64,000 nucleotides of DNA from contig CP085825.1 in NCBI GenBank assembly GCA_020809705.1, forward strand, positions 1,302,001-1,366,000, read 5' to 3'. Both the position numbers and the translations under genes were made by a program. This DNA comes from Calonectria ilicicola. Lineage: Eukaryota > Ascomycota > Sordariomycetes > Hypocreales > Nectriaceae. Under the pieces are notes generated by a model. That model saw only the letters and a list, made by a program, of their open reading frames with translations. It was not told where the DNA came from and did not search any database. Shown one piece after another: positions 46,167-56,933 of the stretch. Each line of letters opens with the position of its first letter. Position 1 is the first letter of the stretch.

Positions 46167-48773
46167 ATGTCGCGACACCGAATTGTCCACTCTTTTGATC
46201 CCGACGAGCTCGTCTCCGAATTCGATGGCGATGGCTATGAAGAGGAGGAGGATGAACTGAGCCCTGAGGACAGAGAGGCCATGGCTCATGGGACCGCTGA
46301 GGTCCGTAGAGCACTTGGCACCGAGGCCAGCAAGGTCACCATGGAACAGATTCAAGAAGCCCTATGGCACTATTACTACGATATCGACAAATCAGTCACA
46401 TATTTAACAAAGACCTACATTGCGCCGGCACCAAAACCGGCACCGAAAAAGGCACCAGAAGGTACGTGTAGCTCAGTCTTTTTTACTGCTTCGGAAACCC
46501 TTTTCAGGGGAGAATATGGAGCAGACCATGGGCGTTCGGTGCCTGCAGACATCTTGGGTGACTCAATGGATCCTATGCCACCCAGCTCGCGATTTCCACC
46601 TGTTCGGAGCGTTGGAACCTCACACTCTTGGTTTTTTCACGATATGCCATGGTTAAATGTGCCAAAGGACCGCCAAACTGTGTTTATAGAGCCTACTCGC
46701 CCTCGAGGAGGACTACTAGGTGGTGGCGAAGGACCACCTAAAATGTCGAAACTCCAAGCACTAGCAGCGGCAAGGAAGAAGAAGAACGAGGAAAAGAAGG
46801 AACAAGACAAGGTCCTGCAGACAGAAACCGACATCGCAAAACTCTCCATTGGTGATGCGACGCAAAAAGAAAACCAGAAACCCGTTCTAGGATTCTCCAA
46901 GAAGGATAAATCCACCGGGTCGGTTCCTGAACAAGTCGTTTCTCAACCGTCCACATCTACCAGTCAACCCGCTCAAGAATCAAATGACAAAAATGGAACC
47001 GGGAATCTAGAAAAGGCTCAGGACAACGGATATACCGACATCTTTGGGGGCTCTTCCAAGACCCCAGATGTCTTCTTCGCTCCAACCCAGGCGGCTCCTC
47101 CCTCTGCGTTTGCCCGCACGCTTTTTGGCTCTGCTCCAGAAACTCCCAGGTACAACAGGCCTGATGTTTATGAAATGCCGTACATATCTTCATCCTCCTT
47201 TCTTGCCGATGCCTTCGCCAAACCTAGCCCAGATGATATTGTGCTTTCGGCTCAGGCGAAAGGTTCGAGTTTTGCAAGGACGAAATGATGGGCTAATTCT
47301 AATTCCATTTCAGCGGGGAAGAAGACTCCAGCAGCTCCTAAAACCACGAAAAAGTCACAAAAAGACAAAACTGCGCCGAAAGAAGGAGAGGTCACTGCCG
47401 AATTATCTTCGCTTCAGGTCAACGATGCCCCTCCGCCCAAGAGCAAGGGTCTTGATGTTGTCAAAGAGTTTGAGAACAGCTCCAACAAGCGAAGCATCAG
47501 CTTTGTTGTTGTCGGTAAGTCTATCACCTTAGTCTGTCCATCTTACTATGTGCTAATTTTATCAGGACACGTCGACGCAGGAAAGAGCACCCTTATGGGC
47601 CGGTTGCTCTTGGAATTGAAGTATGTTGAAAAACACACAATCGACCGATATCGAAAGCAGGCCGAGAAGTCGGGGAAGCAGTCCTTCGCCTTAGCCTGGG
47701 TTATGGACCAGAGAAGCGAAGAAAGAGAGCGTGGTGTTACCATCGATATTGCCACCAACTATTTTGAAACCGAGAAGACAAATTTCACGATTCTAGACGC
47801 ACCAGGACATCGAGATTTTGTTCCAAATATGATTGCTGGAGCCAGTCAAGCTGACGTCGCAATTGTTGTGATTGATGCTGACACTGGGGCTTATGAAAAG
47901 GGACTCAAGGGCCAAACCCGAGAACACATCTTGCTTCTTCGAAGTCTGGGGGTTCAAAGGCTTATTATTGGTGTGAACAAACTCGACGCCATTGGGTGGA
48001 AGCAGGAGAGATTTGAGGAGATTTCTGAGTACATCGGTGGGTTTTTATCTGGCCTTGGGTTCCAGGGCAAAAATGTCGCCTTTGTCCCCATTTCCGGTCT
48101 CAACGGAGACAATCTCGTTAAGAGGTCAGAAAACGAGGAGGCTTCATGGTATACGGGGCCAACATTGATTGAGGCATTGGAAGAATCAGAACCATCATCA
48201 GCCAGAGCGCTGAAGAAACCATTTCGAATGGCTATCTCGGAAGTATTCAGATCAACACTTGGTACCACAACAATTGCGGGCCGTATCGATTCAGGCTCGA
48301 TCCAAATTGGCGATCTCGTTTTAGTGCAACCAAGTGGTGAAGAAGCTTATATCAAGTCGATCATGGTCGACTCTGATATGCAAGACTGGGCTGTTGCTGG
48401 ACAAAGTGTTAGCATTGCTTTGAGCAACATTGACCCCATTCATATCCGTGTCGGAGATATGCTCTGCCCCAAATCACAACCAATAGAGTGCAGCGATACA
48501 TTGGTTCTCAAGGCCATGGCATTTTCGCATTTGATGCCTATGCCTGTGGATTTACATCGAGGACGATTACATGCGGCAGGTCAGATCCAGTCCATAACTG
48601 CAACACTCGACAAGGCTAGCGGCGCGATTATCAAGAAAAAACCTAGAATTGTACAGCCAGGTGGTGTCGCACGTGTTGTAGTGAAATTGGCAGCAAAGGT
48701 TCCTCTAGAACAAGGCCAAAGAGTGGTGATTAGAAGTGGAGGAGACACTATTGCAGCAGGGCTCTTGGAATAA
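46167..48773 (+). CDS. HBS1: Hbs1-family translational GTPase (ribosome rescue); possible Hbs1/Ski7 dual gene
   Basis: Exons 46167-47262, 47314-47514 and 47566-48773 give 834 residues; both introns are 51 nt and phase 1. The N-terminal part (RIVHSFDPDELVSEFDGDGYEEEEDELSPEDREAM, then EALWHYYYDIDKSVTYLTKTYI) is the HBS1 N-terminal domain; FFHDMPWLNVPKDRQTVFIEP and RPRGGLLGG follow. The GTPase starts with GHVDAGKST (433-441), then RGVTIDIA, DAPGH (510-514) and NKLD (570-573), followed by the two beta-barrel domains of the eEF1A/eRF3 class. Hbs1 with Dom34/Pelota splits stalled ribosomes in no-go and non-stop decay. Positions 46462-46512 form an optional 51-nt intron (donor GTACGT) that is open in frame: spliced 817 residues, retained 834. 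The start at 46167 gives the conserved N-terminus. It is convergent with the dehydrogenase gene. Confidence 0.95.
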
Positions 48774-48974
48774 GAAGCATATATTTTAATGCGAAAAAAA
48801 ATGTCCATATAAACTCATTGTTGGTAATGTTTGATGGCTTTCTGAATAACTAAGCATCTTGTCCATTATTTATAACTGATCAATAGAACCTTGAACGCGT
48901 TCGAATTCCCCAGAAATAAAAGACAAAAGCAAAGGAAGAGAGAGCACATTCCCAAACGTAACCAAGTTTACATG

Positions 48975-49907
48975 TTATAGAGAGTACCCTTCAAGTTCAT
49001 TCTGAGTCCACTCCCATAGCTTCTTAGCCAATTCATCATCCTTGCCATTCTCACTTGCTAAGCCCCCAACACCCACCGGTTCATAGTATTCGCCAGACTT
49101 TACATCCTTCGATACTGATGCCCATAGTTGGTTTTTGGCTCCTTGCTCAACAGAAGCAAGTAGCTTGTATGCAATCTTGGCCAGAGCCTTTATTACTTTC
49201 GGGGTTGCTGTCGCCCTATCCATAAGCTCCGTCTGTACAACACCGGGGTGAATGGCGGCCACTGTGAATTGAGGATACAATTTAGCTAGCTGCCTCACCC
49301 AGAGCACGTTAGAAAGTTTGCTTTGGAAGTATCGACCGTATGGCCCCAGCTCTTCAGCAGTTGATTTGAGCGTGTCAAAACGAAAATCGCCTTTTGAAAC
49401 ATATGTATGACCGTACGATGTCATGGAAACTATGCGCACATCCCCTCCCTCGGCATAATTGGCCGTTTTCTCCAAAAGAGGGAGCAACAATTTGGCGAGG
49501 AGCGCATGGCCCATGTGGTTGGTTCCAAACTGAATTTCGTAACCGTCTTTTGTCAGTCCAGGAGGGGTTGCCATGATTCCAGCATTGAGCATGAGGATAT
49601 CGAGGCGATCAGATCCAGACAGTACTGTCTGGGCAGCACATTTGACAGATTCAAAAGAACTGAGGTCCAGCGAGACCACATCAATTGGAGCCTCGGGTAC
49701 TTGTTTCCTGACATCCTCTACTGCCGCCTTGGCCTTGTCAAGGCTGCGTGCTGCCAACCATATCTTCCTGGGTTGGTGTCGCGCAAATTCAAGGACAGAC
49801 TGCTTACCCAAGCCGGTATTTCCTCCTGTCACCAGGATTACTTTGCCGGTCAGGTTTGGGATGTCCTTTTGAGGGTTGAATGTGACTGATGCACAACCGA
49901 AAGCCAT
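48975..49907 (-). CDS. Short-chain dehydrogenase/reductase (SDR), retinol-dehydrogenase/WWOX-like
   Basis: A single exon of 310 residues, a typical classical SDR length. Visible are the nucleotide-binding TGGNTGLG (27-34), the following LAARS with Arg suited to NADP(H), a DLSSFESV acidic motif (81-88), NAG (108-110), the FGTNHMGHALL helix (127-137), SMTSYGH with the likely catalytic Ser164, and YFQSK with Tyr193 and Lys197 as the YxxxK pair, then HPGVVQTEL (220-228). These complete a functional active site. The substrate cannot be read from sequence; this subgroup often reduces aldehydes or ketones on hydrophobic molecules. There is no signal peptide. A TATAAG box lies on the minus strand at 50016-50011, about 100 bases upstream. 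The neighbouring divergent gene encodes a fungal-specific regulator. Confidence 0.92.
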   Translation of the reverse strand: MAFGCASVTFNPQKDIPNLTGKVILVTGGNTGLGKQSVLEFARHQPRKIWLAARSLDKAKAAVEDVRKQVPEAPIDVVSLDLSSFESVKCAAQTVLSGSDRLDILMLNAGIMATPPGLTKDGYEIQFGTNHMGHALLAKLLLPLLEKTANYAEGGDVRIVSMTSYGHTYVSKGDFRFDTLKSTAEELGPYGRYFQSKLSNVLWVRQLAKLYPQFTVAAIHPGVVQTELMDRATATPKVIKALAKIAYKLLASVEQGAKNQLWASVSKDVKSGEYYEPVGVGGLASENGKDDELAKKLWEWTQNELEGYSL

Positions 49908-50611
49908 GATGATGTAGAAATTTGTAGAAGGATGAAGAGAAGTAGTGGTTGAGGTGCTCGGCTAACTCTGGTGGTTCAATCAAAGAAAATTCACGGACGG
50001 CAGAAGGGTTCTTATAGGCCATCCAAGAATTATAAAAGCAGATATTCTCAAATTATTTTGCAACGCCCACCTTCGATCCAACTCCATTTTAGCCACCATG
50101 GCGCTGCTCTGCCACCAACTACATTCCGTCTTGACTGGTCACGTACCCTAAAGGGACCAATAGAAGGCCCGGGCAATCAATTTGCAAGAGTCCTCGAAAA
50201 GCAAGCCGGTTGCAATATTTTAGCGGAAACTTCCAATCTGTGGCTATAGTCTGAAAAACACATCATTTCATGCAAGTTTGAATGAACTATTTCCCGTATT
50301 TGGGAAGGGGGCTGAGGCGTTAGATCATGCCAGGGTTCATACGCGGATTCGGGGTAAGCCACAAACCGCACCCTGATGATGCTGACCGATGGCGCCATGC
50401 CTAAAAAGGAATTCAATCGGATCTTGGCTGCAGGAGTTTATGGCGTGGTCAGCAGTAGGGATACATATCGGATCTGGTGTTCCCGGAGTCAACGGCTTTA
50501 TCCTATGACTGCCTAAATGTCCACATCGTACATGAGAGGTTTTTTCGCCAAGCGTGACAAAATCAGACCGAAATCTCATTGCTTTAGTCTTATTGGGTAA
50601 TTAATAAGCCC
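49908..50611. promoter_or_regulatory. Divergent promoter region of the dehydrogenase and regulator genes
   Basis: These 704 bases separate the two start codons. A minus-strand TATAAG box at 50016-50011 serves the dehydrogenase. CGG triplets occur as CGGATTCGG near 50343 and CCGGAGTCAACGG near 50479; such spaced CGG pairs are bound by fungal zinc-cluster factors, but matches of this length are common by chance. Confidence 0.45.
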
Positions 50612-52208
50612 ATGGCGCATCAGCCTTCGTCTATGAACAGTGAGTGCTACGTGGGTCGTGCGGAGGAGGCGATGGCGTGAACTGACTGCGCAACAGAGCC
50701 AGCGTCTGGCCTCTTCATCGTGACCACATCTCAAGAAAAGCCAAATGCGGAGACTCGCAAGTTTATTCGCAGCCATGTCATGCGAGGCAAGAATACGCGC
50801 AAGGCTAGGCTTATCAAGCAGTTAGCACGAAGCGCTGCGCCAACAGATGAAGTTGACCCTCCGCAATCTAGTAAGAGCCTTCGAAGAGAAGGAACACAGA
50901 CTGAAGAGAAAGAATGGCACCTCGCACCGCCAATAAAGATTGCATCTGAGCTTTCCCTTTTCGGCTATGAGGGTAATATGAAGCCATACATGTTTGAGCT
51001 CCTTCAACAAGGTATGCGTAATAGGACCCGGCTTAAACGTGCTACTCTAACAATTTACGCCAGCTTTCACCGTTGTGAAACCTTCCACCTATACAGTAGA
51101 AGTTGTATTAGTCGACGGTCCCAAAACCGAAATGTTTTGCTTCTCCGATTTCCCACGGAATCCAGCATTGCTGCATTCATTGTTGTTCACGACCCAAGCC
51201 TTTGGGGACAAGGCTGTTGGGCTCCCATACGGCAACCGGGCCCAGTTTCACCTGGCCAAATCGCTCCACCATCTCCAACTTAGCTTGGCAAACGAAAAAG
51301 AGGCGACGTCGAATTCAACCATGGTTGTAGTAATATCATTAGCCACGGCTGCTGCAATCCTTGGCGATTTCGAAACAGTCAAAAAGCATATGGATGGGCT
51401 GTATCGAATTATTGAGCTACGTGGGGGAGTAAAAACACTTCAACCTGGAGGCTTGATTGAGCATAAGACTGAAAGGTAGGAGATGCATCCTCACGCTGTT
51501 AGTTGATGAAACCTGCTGACAGAGGTATCGATGGTGGATAGAATCGACTTTGGTCTTGCTCTTGCAAGTGGCGAGAAGATGAGGTATATGCCAGAAAAGA
51601 TATCGTGGAATCCTCGGATCGCTCAAGATGTCGATATAACGAACCTGGCGGAGCTAAGTATGATCCAACCACGGCCCGATCCAAGGCTACTGCACATTTG
51701 GGCCGACTTGAAGGTTTTCACCAAGGCTGCAAATGAAGCAACAAAAACGGCAGTGAGAATGCCGCCAGAATTATTTTCTGCATTAACCTCATCAGTGCCA
51801 TTCCGTCTTCTCTCGTTGCGATTCGATCCTGAGTCGCTCCCGGAGTTGATGAGGCTTTCTATGCTTGCCTACATGAAAAGCATTCTGATTCAAATTGATG
51901 GTCTTGGCATCCAGCTCCGAGCTCTAGCGGACGGCTTAGTGGCTGCACTTCTAGCACAGCGCCACTCCTCAGATATGGATATGGCCAGGCTCCTACTCTG
52001 GGCCCTGTTCGTCGCTGCACTGTCCATCTTTGACAGCTTTGATCATGATTGGCTTCGAAGTGCTTTGGTGTACAACGCTTCGGTACTGGGCCTGCAAACT
52101 TGGCAGGAAACTAGAGTCATTCTAAAAAGTTTTTTATGGATCGATATGGTGTATAATAAACCCGGGAAACAATTGTTTGAGCAATGGGTAGTGCAGGGCA
52201 CCATCTAA
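50612..52208 (+). CDS. Fungal-specific transcription-factor-domain protein lacking a Zn2Cys6 cluster
   Basis: Four exons, 50612-50639, 50697-51011, 51064-51475 and 51542-52208, give 473 residues. Introns are 57, 52 and 66 nt. The first splice joins MAHQPSSMN to KPASGLFIV, and the third (acceptor GATAG) joins KTER to IDFGLALASG, which restores family patterns. The N-terminus carries FIVTTSQEKPN, TRKFIRSHVMRGKNTRKAR, a motif I know from a large Pezizomycotina family annotated as fungal-specific transcription factor domain or 'tachykinin family' proteins. The basic stretch could bind nucleic acid or act as a nuclear signal. The C-terminal two-thirds (ALLHSLLFTTQAF, LSLANEKEATSNSTMVVVISLATAAAILGD, YRIIELRGG) is the all-helical regulatory domain. 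No cysteine zinc cluster is encoded in frame upstream. It is divergent from the dehydrogenase gene, so local control of that gene is possible but unproven. Confidence 0.82.
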
Positions 52209-52740
52209 GTACGAAGGGAAGAAGGATCGAAGGAAGCCAACGTGGTCTGTTGAAAATTATAAGGACACATGGCAACTCTATTGATGATAACAGATAGCAT
52301 TGTGGTTTCAATTTGGGAATATGCTAATTTCAGGCTGAATATCATAATATCTGTCCTTTGTACACATTGGGCGGGCATTCGTGAGGAACATATGACACAA
52401 GAAGCTTTGACGGAAGAAATGTGGCAATACGAACCAGGGTGACTGGTCCGACAGGGTCTCCTGGTTCGAGGGGCCTGCTATCCGTAAACTATCTCGGATC
52501 GGATACCTCTTCGGAGGTAGAATTAGATGTCAGCAGTCCCCCACACACAGCCGTATTAGGCGCATGAATTGTATGGTCCGTATCAAAATTTGGATTTCAA
52601 ACCATCCTTATTGACTCATTCCGTTTGTAGGATGCGCTGTGATTATCACATCAGGGTAATTGTAACGTGTGCACATGTGGGGGCAAAGAGGCAAAACTTG
52701 GCAGTTGGTTTACTGTTAATTGTAGAGTACAGATTAACTT

Positions 52741-52761
52741 AGCGCCCTTCCCTAGGGCGCT
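52741..52761. repeat. Perfect 8-bp inverted repeat (hairpin) between genes
   Basis: AGCGCCCT and AGGGCGCT are exact reverse complements around a 5-base TCCCT loop, giving a G+C-rich stem. It lies about 530 bases after the regulator stop and 1.2 kb before the BiP start, too far for a simple termination role. Confidence 0.6.
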
Positions 52762-53642
52762 CTCTGGGCGGTCAACTGAATAATGTGGCCAAGGGTTGGT
52801 CGCTAAAAGGTCAGAGCGCGTAACACGATTGAGTGACCACGTTTAACGATGATGGCATAGTTGAGCTCGTGGAAGCGTGGGGAATATGCGGGAACGGTGG
52901 CACAGTAAGAGCAAAGGGTCAGTTGGTTCACGGAAGAATTTCATCATGGACCGATATTAAAGGACAGGTAACAGGTCCATTGTGCGGCAAAGGAGCGTGA
53001 GAGCCATCGGAGTGTGGCTCCCGAGTGCCCCACTGCCTGGTTGGGAATATTCTCGGACTGGCGACACCTGCGAAAGAGGCCACTTTGCAGCGGCTAACGT
53101 TGGCTGGCGACGTAGTTTGCCCCCGGAATGGATCGGCCACGCTGGCGAGTTTGGTCTTTTTTGTTGTAGAGTTTGCCATTGTCGAGCAAAGCAGACGCCA
53201 TGCATGACTCACCTGGGCCATCTGCTGCCCCACGGAAACTTGTAAACTTGTCCAGAGGCTTCTGGCTTTTGACTTCAAGGTGCCTGACATGACAAGGCCA
53301 GACGATGGATGGAAATAGAGTCAGCCACACGTGGGGACTAACGAAAGGCTGTGGCCAACAAGTGGTTCTCGTCGTGTGCCTGGCGCAACTGCGGCCTGCG
53401 GCTGAGACCACCTCCTATGTATGAGGACGTACCTAATCACATCCTGCTCCATCTGTCCGCAGGTACGAACTGCTGAGGCGAGACGCCGTCTGCTTTAAGC
53501 GTTTTGAGGCTTCCAACCTGCCATCCTGTCGGTCAGCTTGAGACACTGTGACGGGCTCTGGGGTTGGCGTATCACGGCGGCCTGCTAGGCGGCTCAGCTC
53601 CCATGGGACATGGCCCAGGGCACCTACGGTAGGGCTGCCGCA

Positions 53643-53649
53643 CAGTGTG
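53643..53649 (+). promoter_or_regulatory. Possible unfolded-protein-response element upstream of BiP
   Basis: CAGTGTG fits the CAGNGTG core of the yeast KAR2 unfolded-protein-response element bound by Hac1, and lies 342 bases upstream of the BiP start codon. A seven-base match is weak on its own; the location in front of the main known target of this response makes it plausible. Confidence 0.35.
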
Positions 53650-53990
53650 CCCCACCAAGACTCCAACGCGGAGCAAGCATCCCTGTCACGTGGGGCGCAG
53701 GCAAGGGGTGTGTGTGGCGGGTGATGTGAAATCTGGCCTCTTGTGCAATCTGGACACCTCGACTTTTTTGGAGAGGCTACATTCATAAGGTCCCGAATTT
53801 CTTCCTCTGGCTCAAATCCGTTCCTTCCAACAATCACGATACCCCTCCCACTCTCGAGTGTATACGCCAGATTGAGGATTCGCGAGCCCTCACTGCGTTG
53901 GAGCAAATTGACATTTCTTTTTACCTCTTTATTTTTTCTAACCCCACCTGTAGCTTGACCTAATCAATCTACACTACACACACGAGAGCC

Positions 53991-54957
53991 ATGGCTCGTT
54001 CAAGGAGCTCAATGGCCCTAGGCCTGGGACTCCTTTGTTGGATCGCCCTCCTATTTTCTCCCCTCGCCTTCGTCCAGACGGCCCAGGCTAACGCCGACGT
54101 CGACAACTACGGAACTGTTATCGGTATTGTACGTTTATACGACCGTCTCCGCAACGCTGGAGCTCCCCTCATTTTTTGGCGCAACTAGTTTTGCTAACAA
54201 TTGACCTCCAGGATTTGGGTACTACCTACAGCTGTGTCGGTGTGATGCAGAAGGGCAAGGTCGAAATTCTCGTCAACGATCAGGGTAACCGAATTACTCC
54301 TTCATACGTCGCCTTCACTGAGGAGGAGCGTCTGGTTGGTGACTCCGCCAAGAACCAGGCCGCCGCCAACCCCCGCAACACCATCTTCGATGTCAAGTAC
54401 GAAGCACCTGGAAAAACACTTTCACCATGGTAGAACAATTGCTAACAATGTGGCAGGCGTCTGATTGGTCGCAAGTTCTCTGAGAAGGATGTCCAGAACG
54501 ACTTGAAGCACTTCCCTTACAAGGTTGTCGCCAAGGATGACAAGCCTATTGTTCAGGTTAAGGTCGATGGCGAGAACAAGCAGTTCACTCCTGAGGAGGT
54601 TTCTGCCATGATTCTTGGCAAGATGAAGCAGGTTGCTGAGTCCTACCTTGGCCACAAGGTTACCCACGCCGTCGTCACTGTCCCCGCCTACTTCAACGTA
54701 AGTTTACCAAACCCCCACCATAATTGCGCACCCTCGCTAACTCGTAACAGGACAACCAGCGACAGGCCACCAAGGATGCCGGTGTCATTGCCGGTCTCAA
54801 CGTTCTCCGAATCGTCAACGAGCCCACCGCCGCTGCTATCGCTTACGGCCTGGACAAGACTGATGGTGAGCGCCAGATCATTGTCTACGATCTTGGTGGT
54901 GGTACTTTCGATGTCTCTCTTCTCTCCATCGATAACGGTGTTTTCGAGGTCCTGGCT

Positions 54958-54992
<35 letters not shown>

Positions 54993-56231
54993 TGACCAGC
55001 GCGTCATCAACTACTTCGCCAAGACCTACAACAAGAAGAACAACGTTGATGTCACCAAGGACCTCAAGGCCATGGGTAAGCTTAAGCGTGAGGCTGAGAA
55101 GGCCAAGCGTACCCTCTCTTCTCAGATGAGCACTCGCATTGAGATCGAGGCTTTCTTCGAGGGCAACGACTTCTCCGAGACTCTTACCCGCGCCAAGTTC
55201 GAGGAGCTCAACATTGATCTCTTCAAGAAGACCATCAAGCCTGTTGAGCAGGTTCTCAAGGACGCCAACGTCAAGAAGTCTGAGGTTGATGACATTGTCC
55301 TTGTTGGTGGTTCCACTCGTATCCCCAAGGTTCAGTCCTTGATCGAGGAGTACTTCGGTGGTAAGAAGGCTTCCAAGGGTATTAACCCCGATGAGGCCGT
55401 CGCTTTCGGTGCCGCCGTCCAGGCTGGTGTTCTTTCTGGTGAGGAGGGTACTGGTGATGTCGTCCTTCTGGATGTCAACCCCCTGACCCTTGGTATTGAG
55501 ACTACCGGAGGTGTCATGACCAAGCTCATTCCCCGTAACACCCCCATCCCCACCCGCAAGAGCCAGATCTTCTCCACTGCCGCCGACAACCAGCCCGTGG
55601 TCCTTATCCAGGTCTTCGAGGGTGAGCGATCTCTTACCAAGGACAACAACCTCCTCGGCAAGTTCGAGCTCACTGGCATTCCCCCCGCTCCCCGTGGTGT
55701 TCCCCAGATCGAGGTTTCCTTCGAGCTCGACGCCAACGGTATCCTCAAGGTCTCTGCCCACGACAAGGGCACTGGCAAGCAGGAGTCCATCACCATCACC
55801 AACGACAAGGGTCGTCTTACCCAGGACGAGATTGACCGCATGGTCGCCGAGGCTGAGAAGTACGCCGAGGAGGACAAGGCTACCCGTGAGCGCATTGAGG
55901 CCCGAAACGGTCTTGAGAACTACGCTTTCAGCCTGAAGAACCAGGTCAACGACGACGAGGGTCTTGGTGGCAAGATCGACGAGGAGGACAAGGAGACCGT
56001 AAGTTTACCCACTATAACATTGAAATATGTACAAAATGCTAACAGCTGTTCTAGATCCTCGAGGCTGTCAAGGAGACCTCTGAGTGGCTTGAGGAGAACG
56101 GCGCTGACGCCACCACTGAGGACTTTGAGGAGCAGAAGGAGAAGCTTTCCAACGTCGCCTACCCCATCACTTCTAAGATGTACCAGGGTGCTGGTGGCGA
56201 GGATGCTGGTGATGTCCACGATGAGCTTTAA
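53991..56231 (+). CDS. KAR2: ER Hsp70 chaperone BiP/Kar2
   Basis: Five exons, 53991-54128, 54212-54396, 54457-54697, 54751-55998 and 56055-56231, encode 662 residues, the normal BiP length. Introns are 83, 60, 53 and 56 nt. The protein starts with a hydrophobic signal peptide (about residues 1-33, ending near AQA) and ends HDEL, the ER retention signal. Hsp70 signatures are complete: [14 protein letters not shown] (from residue 44, with intron 1 lying exactly between Ile46 and Asp47), [28 protein letters not shown], the interdomain linker GDVVLLDV and the substrate domain [12 protein letters not shown]. BiP binds unfolded proteins in the ER lumen, drives translocation through Sec61 and controls the unfolded protein response. 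Codon use is strongly biased to C-ending codons, as expected for high expression. Confidence 0.98.
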
Positions 56232-56933
56232 ATGCATAGACTCTGGGTTGTAAAAGGGAAAAGAAACATAATTGCTCCACGTTTTCAGGTGTTTGGTTGG
56301 CGATGATTTAAGATCGCGCCATGTTTTTTGTCCGCCTACATTGGGAATGTAAAGTAGAGAGCGCATAAATTGATCTTAAACACGTCACATGAAAGGTGCA
56401 TATAACTTGTGATATGTCCATGTTGGTGCCGTTTTGGAGTGAATTCCAGTTGTAGCAGTTCCATATCCCCTTTGCCTTGTCTCCGCCCGTCGAGACTCTT
56501 TGCTCAGTGAGCATTACAATACTCCCTTCAAATATTATTCCCGTGTGTCTTCGCCACCTTGAACACTGCCAAATTTGACCGTTCTAAAGCATTGATTCTT
56601 CAGGGGAAGGACAAACAAGTAAAAGTATACATCAATTATTCTGCTCTACCATGATATCTCTGCATTTGTTTTACTTTTATGATATTAAATCCTCACGGAG
56701 TATGCTTGACTGAGGCTCAAAATCCATGTCAGAAGCACTGGCTGCCTAGACAAAGCCGTCACGTGATAACGCGCCGCCATCTCACTCTGCTGTTCATAAC
56801 GCGACGCGGGGCAGTTCTTTGAGCCGGAACTCTTATGACGACACCACTTTTCACCCTCTCGACTGGATCTCTTGACCCAAACTTTGGCTAATTTGGATTT
56901 TTTGGAATCCAATTCGTTCTTAACCCTAAAGCC
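56232..56933. other. Intergenic region between BiP and the DUF2461 gene
   Basis: These 702 bases hold the 3' untranslated region of BiP on the left and the promoter of the next plus-strand gene on the right. No other gene, repeat or clear regulatory site was recognised. Confidence 0.6.

Larger units (their letters stand above)
52209..53990. other. Intergenic region with hairpin; promoter of BiP at the right end
   Basis: The left part is the 3' flank of the fungal-specific regulator gene. The middle has no supportable frame but holds a perfect hairpin at 52741-52761. The right part (about 53500-53990) is the promoter and leader of the BiP gene, with a CAGTGTG motif at 53643-53649 and a CACA-rich stretch immediately before the ATG. 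Minus-strand frames of 120-157 codons here show no motifs and are not called. Confidence 0.55.

Noticed and set aside
54688..55761. A 357-codon open frame antisense to the BiP gene
   Set aside because: Long antisense frames are a known artefact of strongly biased C-ending codons in Hsp70 genes. The translation is low-complexity (Leu/Val/Gly/Asp-rich) with no domain, and it overlaps BiP introns as well as exons.
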